Shown here: positions 8,315-17,975 of the stretch, piece after piece
How positions within the stretch are numbered: position 1 is the first letter of the stretch
Layout: every line of letters begins with the position of its first letter
Origin: Barthelona sp. PCE
Taxonomy: Eukaryota > Metamonada: BaSk clade
Assembly (NCBI GenBank): GCA_040285745.1
Contig: JAUFOR010000005.1
Span: 248,001-312,000, forward strand
DNA: 64,000 bases
Direction of reading: 5' to 3'
Notes under the pieces: generated by a model
Databases searched by the model: none
What the model saw: only the letters and a program-made list of their open reading frames with translations
What the model was told of the DNA's origin: nothing
Position numbers and translations under genes: made by a program

Positions 8315-11086
8315 ATGGCGTACAATTTGCTAGAGGGTTTTTATGACATTCTTTCCATGGACAAGGAGGTTCAGAGTGCAGCAGCATTGGATATGGTAAA
8401 TTATCTTGTTTCTCTTATTGATTTGGACAACAAAGATAATGAAGCTGATGGTGAAAATGTCAGTAAGTACGATAAATTTGATATTCTTGCTGGATTTGAC
8501 GATTTGCATAAAGAAGTTCAATACACACTGAAAAGATTAGTTAAGGGATTAAATTCAACAGGCTTCAGGGTGCGTAGTTCATACGGTTCAGTTTTGAGCC
8601 TTTTCTTTACAGTCTACCGCTCTACACTTGGATCATTTATTACTTTTGCTAAAGAGACCATTTTCAAGAGCGTTCAATCTCATAGAGAGCAGAAAAACGC
8701 TGTTTTCGGTCTCCTTATTTCAATATTATGCTTTCTTAACATCGAAGAATCATTTGAGGATAGCGAGATGAACGAGAGTGATGTTGGTATTGTTGAGAAC
8801 TTATTTCAAACCGTAAAGCCACTAATGGCGACCTTCAACTCAACAAATTCGTTCCTCAGCTTTGTCTTTATCAAGATGTTGTCAGTATATTCATTTTTTG
8901 TCCCACACTTTGTTGAGGCATTCAAGATCACCCCAGAATCAATGAATATCAATACGCTTGGTATTGTACTGGGTGTACACAAGGCGACTGGGCACCCGGC
9001 GCTTGAAGCATTTGTTGAGAAGCTGCCTATCAACCGCGGTCTCTTTGATTCGATGGTGAAGCACGGAAGCACAAACCATCCTGTTTACAACTTCATTGAT
9101 GTCTCACCTGAGTTCATCGGTGAATTTGCTGCATTTTGTGAGGAGCAGAATCAGCAAAAGGTGTTATTTATGATTCTCAGCACCAACATTGATTTGTTCA
9201 ACAGTCACCCGAAGTTATACTTGAGGGATTTGAAAAATGTTGGCGTTGAGCATTTTAAAGATGAGCAGTTTGTCAGCCTCATCCAATTAGCGTTTGAGGA
9301 CGCGTCCATCGGCGTACTACTACTCAACAGCGCCTTCAACGCTCGCCTCGCCTCACTTCCTGTGGATGTTATTGATGAGCTCATCAGCTGGCTATTAAGC
9401 GAGCATCTCTTCCATAATAGCGCACTTACGATTGTATTTGAGCTGCTTAAGCTTGAGTCAGCAAGCAAACTCCGCATTGACGTGTTTGTCCTTTTCCTTG
9501 TGCTGGGATTCTTCCAGGGCGGAACGAGCTTCTGGCTGTCTAAGCTTGGCATTGGGGTCGAGACAGAGGGATACGACAATATTGATGATGCATATGCATT
9601 GGGCTTCCTCAAACGAATGTTTGTATTCATCGACGAGAAGAACGTGGATGAGTACTTTGATGTTCTCGCAGATCTAGCTACATGTCGCCCTCTATTTGTT
9701 GATGGCGAGGACCTTGCACTTTGTGTCGGTCTTGCTCGTGATGAGATTGTGCAGGGGGATCTAATGTTCTTCTTTGCACTTTTAATGGCAGTCGTCGACG
9801 CGTCAATGGCAGAGATCCTGCACCAGATGGTTCACATGAAGACGCTTGTTTGTGAGGAGACAGCAAAGATTTCTCTTCTTCTGCTTGGTGCGGATTCGTC
9901 GCACGTGCGCCGCATCGTTGAGACTTTCTGGAAGCAGAACGGCAAGAAAGCCACAGCCGAGATCGTGTCAACTCTGATTGAGTTCTTGGTTATCGACCCA
10001 TCAACGATCCAGGTCGAGGACACTGATATTATGAGCAAAATGGAGGTTGTTGATTCTGAAGAGGAAGAGGAGACAGAGATGGAGGAAGCTGAACCCGAGG
10101 AATCCCTTATTGACGCCCTTAACATGGTTGAAGGCAGCGGACGCGTTGAAGGCGAGGACATGTCGTTTGGCATCGACTCCGACGAGGAGGAGACACCGGA
10201 AGACGTACTTGCAATCGAGAAGGTTCTTGCAGAGATGGCACGTCAGAAGGAGAGACGCACCATATTCGAAGCCAGTGGAAAGCATTTGCGTCACCGCGTT
10301 CTGTCACTTTGCACATGCATTATCCATTCGGTTGACTCGGAGAACGAACTGGCATACACTCTTTTCATGCGCTTGTTCGAGCTCGGTGTTGGGCTTGACC
10401 ACTCTAAGCGAGATGCTCTTCTGGCCAGCATTCTCGTCAACGATCTTCAGTCAGTTCCCGTAAAGAGCTTATGGAAGCGCTTCGATGAGGACACACTTGA
10501 GGCAGACCGCGAGCGTGTTGTTACCCTGATGGGTAAATGTTCGAACATTGAGATGGGTCAACTTGGATGCAAGCTCATTGGAGCGATGCTTCGTCTTTCT
10601 CTCGAGCAAAAAATTGAACACATTGGTCAGATTGCACTTTGGATTTATGAAGTCGCTCTTGATGCATTCACTGTGACAACAAGTTATCTTCGTTACTCAT
10701 TGCTCAACGTTATGGCTTCACAATTGCCTTATTTCAATACATATCTGTGTCATGCATTAGGGTTCATTGTGTTTTCTGTTGACGAAGACGGCAACAACAT
10801 TCTTTCAAATAAGAGTTTTGCTGATAGCCTACGCTTGTTCAAGACATGCTTAATTTCACATCGTAATCACTGGAAGAGTGACTCTAAGCTTATGGAGCCA
10901 CTTGTTCCCGCTATGGTAGAGGCCGTGAAGAAATTCAATGTGCTCGGAAAGAAGTCAAAGCAGAAGAAACTGATTGCCGGTGTTCTTCGTTCGTTTTTCA
11001 GCATGTCGGCATTTGTTGGTTTTGACGCAACAGCAATCTCATCTGAAATCGATGCAAAGGTTATCAGAGCATACAATCTGGTGTAG
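8315..11086 (+). CDS. POL5: POL5 / MYBBP1A-family nucleolar protein
   Basis: 923 residues. The N-terminus (FYDILSMDKEVQSAAA ... LVKGLNSTGFRVRSSYG) matches the helical-repeat opening of DNA polymerase V/phi, better known as POL5 or MYBBP1A. Despite the name the family is a nucleolar factor for rRNA synthesis and ribosome assembly and is not a true polymerase. A strongly acidic block (about residues 570-635, runs of E and D) lies in the middle, as in yeast Pol5, followed by helical repeats to the end. ATG 8315 opens the conserved region. The upstream open frame starting near 8183 lacks an ATG and looks like leader. Third-position GC is clearly higher in the middle of the gene than at its ends. 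Confidence 0.72.
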   Translation: MAYNLLEGFYDILSMDKEVQSAAALDMVNYLVSLIDLDNKDNEADGENVSKYDKFDILAGFDDLHKEVQYTLKRLVKGLNSTGFRVRSSYGSVLSLFFTVYRSTLGSFITFAKETIFKSVQSHREQKNAVFGLLISILCFLNIEESFEDSEMNESDVGIVENLFQTVKPLMATFNSTNSFLSFVFIKMLSVYSFFVPHFVEAFKITPESMNINTLGIVLGVHKATGHPALEAFVEKLPINRGLFDSMVKHGSTNHPVYNFIDVSPEFIGEFAAFCEEQNQQKVLFMILSTNIDLFNSHPKLYLRDLKNVGVEHFKDEQFVSLIQLAFEDASIGVLLLNSAFNARLASLPVDVIDELISWLLSEHLFHNSALTIVFELLKLESASKLRIDVFVLFLVLGFFQGGTSFWLSKLGIGVETEGYDNIDDAYALGFLKRMFVFIDEKNVDEYFDVLADLATCRPLFVDGEDLALCVGLARDEIVQGDLMFFFALLMAVVDASMAEILHQMVHMKTLVCEETAKISLLLLGADSSHVRRIVETFWKQNGKKATAEIVSTLIEFLVIDPSTIQVEDTDIMSKMEVVDSEEEEETEMEEAEPEESLIDALNMVEGSGRVEGEDMSFGIDSDEEETPEDVLAIEKVLAEMARQKERRTIFEASGKHLRHRVLSLCTCIIHSVDSENELAYTLFMRLFELGVGLDHSKRDALLASILVNDLQSVPVKSLWKRFDEDTLEADRERVVTLMGKCSNIEMGQLGCKLIGAMLRLSLEQKIEHIGQIALWIYEVALDAFTVTTSYLRYSLLNVMASQLPYFNTYLCHALGFIVFSVDEDGNNILSNKSFADSLRLFKTCLISHRNHWKSDSKLMEPLVPAMVEAVKKFNVLGKKSKQKKLIAGVLRSFFSMSAFVGFDATAISSEIDAKVIRAYNLV

Positions 11087-11115
11087 TAAAGTGTTATTTC
11101 TTTTCTTTCTTAATT

Positions 11116-14100
11116 ATGAATGCCAATGACTTTTTTGGGACAGCTGTTACTCAGCAAGCGGAAGTAGCTGCCCCATATCAGCCTGGTAACGAAACATTAA
11201 GCGAAAATAATACAGCACAGGGATTTTTTGGTGAAGAAGAAGACAATCTTTCACAAGTTTCGGATCTTAGCTCGAGAAAGTTTGCAATGATTGAGTCCAT
11301 GACTCAAATTTCAAGCTTAGAGGAGGATAAAGATGATCTACTACAGCCTGTAAGCATAAAACTACCAACATTTTTGTTACCTAAAAAAGTCGATGAGCAA
11401 ATAGCACAGACAGCACATACAGAACAATTTCCAGTTATGGAATCTGCAAAAGAGGAAGCAAATGTTGAGGAAAATGCGTTATCGTTTTTTGGTCATGTTT
11501 CTGATTCTGTGCAGGATGATTCTGTCACTATGTACCAAAACAGCGTGGAAGCCGTTGTTGAAGATCCAATTGAGATTGTAGATCAATCTGCCAAGAGCTT
11601 TTTTGATCAATCGTCAGAACTGAATCTTGAAAGTCCGGAGATCACTGAACGCGAACTTTCTCCAGTTGTTGATAAAGAGGTGAGCGATGCATTGTTGAGC
11701 GCTTCAACCAGTACTGTCAGCAGCCTGGAGACAAAGGTGTTGTCTCCACAAAAACCGTTAGCCAGATTCAAGCCAAAGCGCACAAAGAGACCTGCAGCAA
11801 GGGGAATCAGGTCCTTTACACAACCTACACAACCGATGTTACAGCCATCAGTGGAGGAATTGCCAGAGAAACAGCAGGAGAAGTCAGTTCCTCAATATGA
11901 CCCAATTAAACCATCCGAGCAAGTGATACAACCTCAAAAAGCAACAAGAACGAGCGAAACTGATCCAGTGAAGAGACCTACAGATGTTTTCAGCGGAGTG
12001 TGGGGTGTTCCAGATTTAACAGCCAAACCATTTTCTGCACCAGTTGAGACGACATTACCAGATGTTATGGAACATAGCGATATCACAGGTGCTCAAGTGA
12101 ACAATACAATGGTCAGTGAAAGTTATGTGCACGAAGAACCAGTTGTTGAACCCATTGTTACAGAACCAGTTGTTGAACCCATTGTTACAGAACCAGTTGT
12201 TGAACCAGAACCTCAACCACTTATTGCACCCATTGTGGCTCTACCTGACTTTTTACAGCCAGCTAACAATGTGTACAAGCCTCCAGTTGCTACAGTTGAG
12301 CAAGAAGAGCCACAACTGGTAGAGAAGCCAGATTCAAAACTCTTGGTTGAACCAGTGCAGCGTGTACAGATTAAGCGAATCAAGAAGAAGCCCAGGCGTA
12401 AATTCGTTCCTCGAGCTCCAATGAAGCAACCAGAGCCAGTGAAGCAACCAGAGCCAGTGAAAGAGCCAGTTGTGGATCCTGTTCAGCCAATGGTTCAGCC
12501 AGTGGCACCATTTCCAGGATTCCCAGTGGAACATCAACAGAAACCACTATTTGAACTGAATATTGAGCGCAAAGCTGAATCCACGTTTGGCCAAGGCGCA
12601 CCATCGCGTATTCGGGCTAACTCAATGAACATTCCGTACATTGACGGAATTTCGTCTCCGCCGCGGTCACCCGAGAGCGAACCAATGAATATGAATGAGA
12701 TCGGTGAAATCGACATCCGCCCGATACCAACCGGTGACAGGTCGCTCGTTGCGTTTGGGTTCAAAGGTCTTGTTTTCGAGAAGGCAGGGTTCAGTGAGTG
12801 TCGCGTGCGGTGCGTCAAGGATATTGTATCGCACAGAGTTGTGTCCGCTGTCGAGGACTGGGTCGGGCCAGTGCAAGGTACAGGCACTGCAGCTGTAGAG
12901 TACTGTAACGAGAGGGCCACCTCTTTTCCCAACATGTCAGCAGTGAGCAGCGCACTCTTACCTTGTGCTTGGCGCGTTGTAGCACATATTGCGAACCACG
13001 GCTTTTGTATTAACGATCCCGTCTTAATGCGCTTAATTCGCGAAGAGTTGTTCGTAGACGATCGCTTCCATGATGAGCCCATACCACAAGGAACACCAGA
13101 GGACTTCACACGTATTGTTCGTCTTCTCAGCATGGGTGATCGGGAGAAGGCAATTGAGTTTGCCATTGAGAAGAACTTTTGGTCTCATGCTTTGTTGTTA
13201 GCCATTTTTCTTGGTGATACGACGTTTACAAAGACATTAGATGCTTTTCTTAGAACATTCCCTTCAGGATCACCCATGAGAACGCTTTACAACTCTTTAA
13301 GTAACCCAAAGAAAGTTTTCACTCTTGATACGACGGCAGGTATTATGTCAAGGTGGAAAGAGAACCTGACAATGCTTTTAAGCAACAGACTGCCGAATGA
13401 TGACGGCTCGCTGTTGCTCGACTTTGGCAAGAATATTTTCTTCGAAAAGCTGTGCGACGACACACCATTCAACGATGAGGGTGTTGTCCCCAGTCAACTT
13501 TGCAACCTAATTTGTGGTGTCGATTTTCGACTCCCATCAGAGGGTTACCATCCTCTGTTCTTGTTTGGAGTCAATGTCAGAACCATGAGACAGTTTCCAT
13601 TCGATGCGGTTGTGATGACAGAGCTAATCGAGTTTGGTCACAAACTCAGTAATCCGCAATTCCAGATTGTGACTCTTCCTTGGGCTCACGTCGGGCTTTT
13701 GGGTTATCTTACCGATTTTGGTTACAGTGATCGCGCTGCCCATTACGCAAACACTGTTCAGAAGCAAATGCAGAGCACACATCACGGACTACCGCCAATT
13801 GTTGTTAACACGTTGAGGGACTATGAGAAGCGAGTAGCAGGAGTTAAGCGCAGTAAGAAATCGACTCTTGGGCGTGTCTTCTCGTTTTTAGGTGGTCGTA
13901 AGAAGAAGGCAAGGAAGAAACCGGTTGTTCGACCTGTAGCTCCTGCACCTGTGTCAAATACCGCCTACACAGACACTAATTACGCCACACATGATGCGCG
14001 ATCCGATATTTCTGCACACACAACGACCAGCCAACAGTCTACAGATAGCAAAAAGGGGTTCTTTGGTAGGTTGAAGTTTTGGGGATCAGAGGAAGACAAT

Positions 14101-14502
14101 CAGTACACAAAGGTGAAATTTAACAACAAGAGCATCTCGCAAGAGGACTTTGTGGCTAAAATGCGCGCAAAGGCTGAAGCTAAAAAGACAGTAGCCCCCC
14201 CTCCAACTGATGCAAACTTCAAAGGTGTTGTTAAAGAACAGCTCATAACCACTGTTCCTCCCTCTAATATAGGGTTTGAGGCTCCAATTTCTGCACAAAC
14301 TCAGCCCACATCACTTGGATTCGGTAATCTTGGAGCCATTGGTGTTCCACCTCCATCAGGTGCAGGTGTCAAGCGTAGAACAACACGCAGACCTCGTCGT
14401 AATTACTTTGTTGAAGGATCACATACTCAAACGCAGCCAGCAGCAGGCAATACGGCCCCTTTACCTAGTCTTTTGCCATCGGGATTCAATAATTTGGGAT
14501 AG
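11116..14502 (+). CDS. SEC16: Sec16, COPII coat assembly scaffold
   Basis: 1128 residues. Sec16 marks ER exit sites and organises COPII coat assembly. The central region has the alpha-helical ACE1-type fold: RLLSMGDREKAIEFAIE near residue 680 and FWSHALLLAIFLGD just after it are hallmarks of Sec16. The N-terminal 480 residues look disordered, with several FFG or FFD motifs (residues 6, 34, 122, 156), Pro/Val/Glu repeats and basic patches. The C-terminal region has a GFFGRLKFW segment like the conserved tail of Sec16 before its Sec23/Sec12-contacting part, and ends with a basic proline-rich tail. The first in-frame ATG is used, 29 bases after the POL5 stop. Orthologous length varies widely. 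Confidence 0.82.
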   Translation: MNANDFFGTAVTQQAEVAAPYQPGNETLSENNTAQGFFGEEEDNLSQVSDLSSRKFAMIESMTQISSLEEDKDDLLQPVSIKLPTFLLPKKVDEQIAQTAHTEQFPVMESAKEEANVEENALSFFGHVSDSVQDDSVTMYQNSVEAVVEDPIEIVDQSAKSFFDQSSELNLESPEITERELSPVVDKEVSDALLSASTSTVSSLETKVLSPQKPLARFKPKRTKRPAARGIRSFTQPTQPMLQPSVEELPEKQQEKSVPQYDPIKPSEQVIQPQKATRTSETDPVKRPTDVFSGVWGVPDLTAKPFSAPVETTLPDVMEHSDITGAQVNNTMVSESYVHEEPVVEPIVTEPVVEPIVTEPVVEPEPQPLIAPIVALPDFLQPANNVYKPPVATVEQEEPQLVEKPDSKLLVEPVQRVQIKRIKKKPRRKFVPRAPMKQPEPVKQPEPVKEPVVDPVQPMVQPVAPFPGFPVEHQQKPLFELNIERKAESTFGQGAPSRIRANSMNIPYIDGISSPPRSPESEPMNMNEIGEIDIRPIPTGDRSLVAFGFKGLVFEKAGFSECRVRCVKDIVSHRVVSAVEDWVGPVQGTGTAAVEYCNERATSFPNMSAVSSALLPCAWRVVAHIANHGFCINDPVLMRLIREELFVDDRFHDEPIPQGTPEDFTRIVRLLSMGDREKAIEFAIEKNFWSHALLLAIFLGDTTFTKTLDAFLRTFPSGSPMRTLYNSLSNPKKVFTLDTTAGIMSRWKENLTMLLSNRLPNDDGSLLLDFGKNIFFEKLCDDTPFNDEGVVPSQLCNLICGVDFRLPSEGYHPLFLFGVNVRTMRQFPFDAVVMTELIEFGHKLSNPQFQIVTLPWAHVGLLGYLTDFGYSDRAAHYANTVQKQMQSTHHGLPPIVVNTLRDYEKRVAGVKRSKKSTLGRVFSFLGGRKKKARKKPVVRPVAPAPVSNTAYTDTNYATHDARSDISAHTTTSQQSTDSKKGFFGRLKFWGSEEDNQYTKVKFNNKSISQEDFVAKMRAKAEAKKTVAPPPTDANFKGVVKEQLITTVPPSNIGFEAPISAQTQPTSLGFGNLGAIGVPPPSGAGVKRRTTRRPRRNYFVEGSHTQTQPAAGNTAPLPSLLPSGFNNLG
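12136..12207 (+). repeat. 27-base tandem repeat (VVEPIVTEP units) in Sec16 gene
   Basis: Two exact copies of a 27-base unit (12136-12162 and 12163-12189) are followed by a partial third. They encode nine-residue units EPVVEPIVT in the disordered N-terminal region. A second 18-base repeat follows at 12423-12458, coding KQPEPV units. Exact identity implies recent expansion. Confidence 0.9.
12423..12458 (+). repeat. 18-base tandem repeat (KQPEPV units) in Sec16 gene
   Basis: Two exact 18-base copies and a degenerate third encode KQPEPV-KQPEPV-KEPV in the proline-rich linker of Sec16. Confidence 0.85.
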
Positions 14503-14527
14503 TAACTGTGTTAATAAATTTCTCATT

Positions 14528-14533
14528 CCTTTT
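14528..14533 (+). promoter_or_regulatory. CCTTTT box of PIG-B gene
   Basis: CATTCCTTTTCG 36 bases before the ATG, after the Sec16 stop at 14500-14502. Confidence 0.45.
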
Positions 14534-14569
14534 CGTTGTTGATTTACTGAGAACCAGTGAGAATCAGCA

Positions 14570-15967
14570 ATGAAACAAAGGGGCCGATCAGTAACAGGGG
14601 ATTTTAGCGACGTAAAAGTTTACTTTTGCATGTTTTTGTTTCGTGGTTTGCTTTCTTTGGTTATTTCAACACATTTTGATCCAGACGAATGGTGGCAGAA
14701 CTTAGAGCCTGCCTTTAATATGGTAACTGGAGAGGGAAAGTTGACTTGGGAATGGAGTGCAGGATTACGCAGCTATTATCCAGTTTTATTGCATGTTCCC
14801 ATGTTTTTTGTGCTAAATGCCCTCAATATACACTCACCAACATTGGTTATTAGGATATCTATGATTGTTCAGAGTTTCGTTGTTGCAGGTATTGACTTGT
14901 TAGTATATAAGATTTCTTGCAGCTTTTATCGCACAAAACCATCGTACATAGCTCTATTCATCAACGTAACGAATTGGTTTGTTCAATATGCAGCAGTCAG
15001 ACCGAGTATTAATACAGTTGAGAGCTTTTTTGTGCTATTGTGCATATACTATATAAAAAGCGATCGTTTCGAAGCAGCATGTATGGCAACTGCATTTATT
15101 TTGTGGACAAGAGTGACTTCAGCTTTTTTTTTAATTCCCTTTTGGATACCCTTCTGCTTTGATGTGAAAAATGCAATCCTTGTTGTGAGAAATCTAATTA
15201 TATTTGCTTTGGGAGAATTTTTCATGCACGGGAGGATAATATTCCCGGCTTTGAATATTTTGATGTTTAATGCAACGGGAGCGAATGATTTCGGGTTGAA
15301 CTCCGTTCATTTTTATTTCTCTCAAGCGATTTTCATTATTTCAGGGTTGTTTTCACCGTTTGTCGTGGTCACACTGATCAAAAATCCCAAAAAATTGTGG
15401 AAAATTGCATTTCCAATGATTGTATTTTCGTTCATTGGTCATAAGGAGTTCAGGTGGATATTTCCGTGTGCATTCCTGCTGTGTTTCGTTATTGCAACAG
15501 TTTTGGAGAGATATTGGTTGTCTAATTGGTTTAAATATGTTGCTGTTACAATTGTCATTTTTTCTTTCGTATCCTTTGTTTTCTTTGCTCGATTCCACCA
15601 AGAGGGTAGGCTCCAAGTAGTGAGGTTTGTGCACGAGCAATGTGCAAGTCAGGTGGACGAGTGTAGAGTTGCAATTGTAGAATCGTTGCATCATTTTCCA
15701 GGACCTGCTGTAATACATTCGCATGTTCCGATCAAATATTACGGCACCACATTCATCACAGAAACAGAAGACATACGGAGAGACCCTATTCGGTATGTAA
15801 TGATGTGGATGGAGGAGAGCAAGGACTCAATTAATGTTTTTATTTTTAATTCTCGAGTTGAGGATAAGGTCGTTCCATATGTTGAGCAATTGGGCTACGG
15901 ATGTTATGAGTTTGAGAATTCATTCGTAGATGAAGAAGAAGAGTTTGTTTATGCATGCTATCGATGA
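14570..15967 (+). CDS. PIGB: GPI mannosyltransferase III (PIG-B/Gpi10, GT22)
   Basis: 465 residues, multi-pass ER membrane enzyme. It adds the third mannose (alpha-1,2) to the GPI precursor using dolichol-phosphate mannose. The luminal motif FDPDEWWQNLE near residue 36 corresponds to HPDEYWQ of GT22 enzymes, with the catalytic acidic pair D-E kept. TWEW and RSYYP follow as in PIG-B. NSVHFYFSQ and HKEFRWIFP further on match the HFYFSQG and HKEFRFIYP motifs of PIG-B. About eight to ten hydrophobic helices are visible. ALG12, PIG-Z and ALG9 are related alternatives, but the TWEW-RSY pattern favours PIG-B. Its presence implies that this organism makes GPI anchors with at least three mannoses. A CCTTTT box lies 42 bases before the ATG. 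Confidence 0.8.
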   Translation: MKQRGRSVTGDFSDVKVYFCMFLFRGLLSLVISTHFDPDEWWQNLEPAFNMVTGEGKLTWEWSAGLRSYYPVLLHVPMFFVLNALNIHSPTLVIRISMIVQSFVVAGIDLLVYKISCSFYRTKPSYIALFINVTNWFVQYAAVRPSINTVESFFVLLCIYYIKSDRFEAACMATAFILWTRVTSAFFLIPFWIPFCFDVKNAILVVRNLIIFALGEFFMHGRIIFPALNILMFNATGANDFGLNSVHFYFSQAIFIISGLFSPFVVVTLIKNPKKLWKIAFPMIVFSFIGHKEFRWIFPCAFLLCFVIATVLERYWLSNWFKYVAVTIVIFSFVSFVFFARFHQEGRLQVVRFVHEQCASQVDECRVAIVESLHHFPGPAVIHSHVPIKYYGTTFITETEDIRRDPIRYVMMWMEESKDSINVFIFNSRVEDKVVPYVEQLGYGCYEFENSFVDEEEEFVYACYR

Positions 15968-16061
15968 TTGTAAATTCTATGTTGTTTGAGCTATTTTATT
16001 GCTCATTCGGTCAGTTCATAGGCTGCACCACTAGTTTCAGAGACTTTTTTCGTGATTGATT

Positions 16062-17975
16062 ATGTTGTTGTTGAAATTATATCCTATTACTAACTTTAAT
16101 GCAAAAGTGATGAATTTACCACTGTCACAGGGGATACCATACTCTGCAAAAAAGAGAACAGCATCAGCAGTTGAAAACTGGTCAATTGAAGAGGGATGGA
16201 GAATTCCAGATGGTACCAGGCGTGGAATTGACGAGGCTAGCAAGCGAATTTCGGTTGGAAAGGGGAGTTGGATTGCATCGCGTTATGAATGTCTCGAGAA
16301 GGTAGGAGTTGGTACTTTTGGAATGGTAACTAAGGTTATCGATCATTTCTATGTACATAAGTGTGAAGTTGTGCAAGGACAGGCCAAACAGCGTGTCATA
16401 GAAATCCCAAATAACGGTATTGTTGGTTTAAAACTTAGTAATTCGTGTCGCACACTTTTAAATGAATTTTTAAGTGTTGCACATCTTTTTGTGGATTTAT
16501 TTGCATCGGAAGCGTTCCACCTAACACACATTGTTGGCTTTTCAATTGTTCCACAGTTGCGCAACGAAGAGACAATGAGTACATTTGTTCTGCCACCGAG
16601 TCTTGTGCAACACAGTGCAACCACCGTTTCTCCAACCTGTCTTGCCGGGTTTATGAAGTCTGTACCGCACACATGGAGGTCGCTGCCCGACACAAGGATC
16701 CATAACTTCCACGCTTTATTCAGTGACATCCAGCGGAGTGTAGTTGATCTTTCTGCTGTGGTGCTCAAGTACCAGTTTTGTACAGAGGCAGATATTCTGA
16801 AGCATGTCTATCAAGAGCGGATGGCCGATCCGGACTACAAATACTTTGGCGCCTTTACGCTTCACCAGATTCAGATGACCCTCATTGCAAGCAATTTCTT
16901 CGACTATGCGGGTATTTACTGTATGACGCTCGAGTTCTGCTCCTGTAATATTCACCAGTTGCAAAAGGCAATGGGTGGGTTTCCTCTCTCGGCAATCAGG
17001 ACGCTCGCACCGCAGATGTGCCACGCCATTCGTGGGCTGCGCAAAGCGCGGATAATTCATTCAGATATCAAACCGGAAAACATAATGCTTTCTTTGGAGA
17101 ATGTTTTGCCTTTGTCTCTTCCAGTGGACAAGACGGTTGTCGTTCTCAGCGAGATGCTGCGCAGCGATGCATCGGTGTGGGGGCGCTTAAACATAAAGGT
17201 TGTCGATTTCAGCAGTGTGGTCGACGTTGCTGGTACCAGCGGATATCATCAAACACGTCCGTACCGAGCTCCTGAAGTTATTCTTGGCTGTCCAATGTCG
17301 CATAAGTCTGATATGTGGTCTCTGGGATGCGTTCTTGCTGAGATGTATATTGGAAAGCCGTTGTTTCTGGCAGCAAACTATTTGGAAACGATGAGGCTCA
17401 TTGTTGAGACGGTGGGGCCGCTTCTAATTCCAAAAACACCGGCGCACTCATCTTTTTGGGCAAGACCAGAGTGTAGACATGCGCTGATGCATCCTGACCG
17501 AGGATTGAGTCATTTCTTCTACCGTGCACCCAGCGGTGATCTCATCCTCCCGCCCACGTTTTTATACGGTTACCAGGTGAAAAAAAGTAGACACCAAGAC
17601 AATTTGTGCTATTATCAGCCTGTTGATGGTGTTAAAGCCAAGTCAACATACAGAGTGCCTGTTGTGATAGGCATTGATTACTGGAATGCTTATCTTGAAC
17701 GGTACGGGATGAAAGAGTGGACATGTGTAGCCAGCACCACATCTGAGCCTGGAAAAGTGTTTTTCGTCAACTCACGCATTAATGAGAGCATGTGGTATCC
17801 GCCGTGTGTACGTGCGCTTACGAAACAGATCACAGATGTACATGTTGCACGTAATCAGCTCGATTCAACACATGAGCTCGTTCTCTTTTGTGGTTTTTTA
17901 CATTCACTGCTGGATCTTGATCCAGATAAGCGTATACGTATATGGGATGCTTTCCGAGATCCGTTTCTACAGTGA
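16062..17975 (+). CDS. DYRK/HIPK-like protein kinase with DFS in place of DFG
   Basis: About 637 residues. Kinase features in order: glycine loop VGVGTFG near residue 83, VGLK as the likely beta3 lysine near 127, catalytic loop HSDIKPEN near 334, DFSS in place of DFG near 385, RPYRAPEVILG activation/substrate site near 402 and DMWSLGCVLAEM near 420. The APEVILG and CVLAEM motifs are those of the DYRK, PRPF4B and HIPK branch of CMGC kinases. The glycine after the metal-binding Asp is Ser, while the Lys, HxD and DF residues remain, so activity is possible. Large inserts between N-lobe strands and in the C-lobe make it unusual. A second ATG at 16110 is an alternative start. The 3' end overlaps the convergent cyclase gene by nine bases. 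Confidence 0.82.
   Translation: MLLLKLYPITNFNAKVMNLPLSQGIPYSAKKRTASAVENWSIEEGWRIPDGTRRGIDEASKRISVGKGSWIASRYECLEKVGVGTFGMVTKVIDHFYVHKCEVVQGQAKQRVIEIPNNGIVGLKLSNSCRTLLNEFLSVAHLFVDLFASEAFHLTHIVGFSIVPQLRNEETMSTFVLPPSLVQHSATTVSPTCLAGFMKSVPHTWRSLPDTRIHNFHALFSDIQRSVVDLSAVVLKYQFCTEADILKHVYQERMADPDYKYFGAFTLHQIQMTLIASNFFDYAGIYCMTLEFCSCNIHQLQKAMGGFPLSAIRTLAPQMCHAIRGLRKARIIHSDIKPENIMLSLENVLPLSLPVDKTVVVLSEMLRSDASVWGRLNIKVVDFSSVVDVAGTSGYHQTRPYRAPEVILGCPMSHKSDMWSLGCVLAEMYIGKPLFLAANYLETMRLIVETVGPLLIPKTPAHSSFWARPECRHALMHPDRGLSHFFYRAPSGDLILPPTFLYGYQVKKSRHQDNLCYYQPVDGVKAKSTYRVPVVIGIDYWNAYLERYGMKEWTCVASTTSEPGKVFFVNSRINESMWYPPCVRALTKQITDVHVARNQLDSTHELVLFCGFLHSLLDLDPDKRIRIWDAFRDPFLQ

Noticed and set aside
12136-12458. 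Repeats in Sec16 as a CRISPR or mobile element
   Set aside because: They are in-frame codon repeats in a disordered protein region with no spacers.
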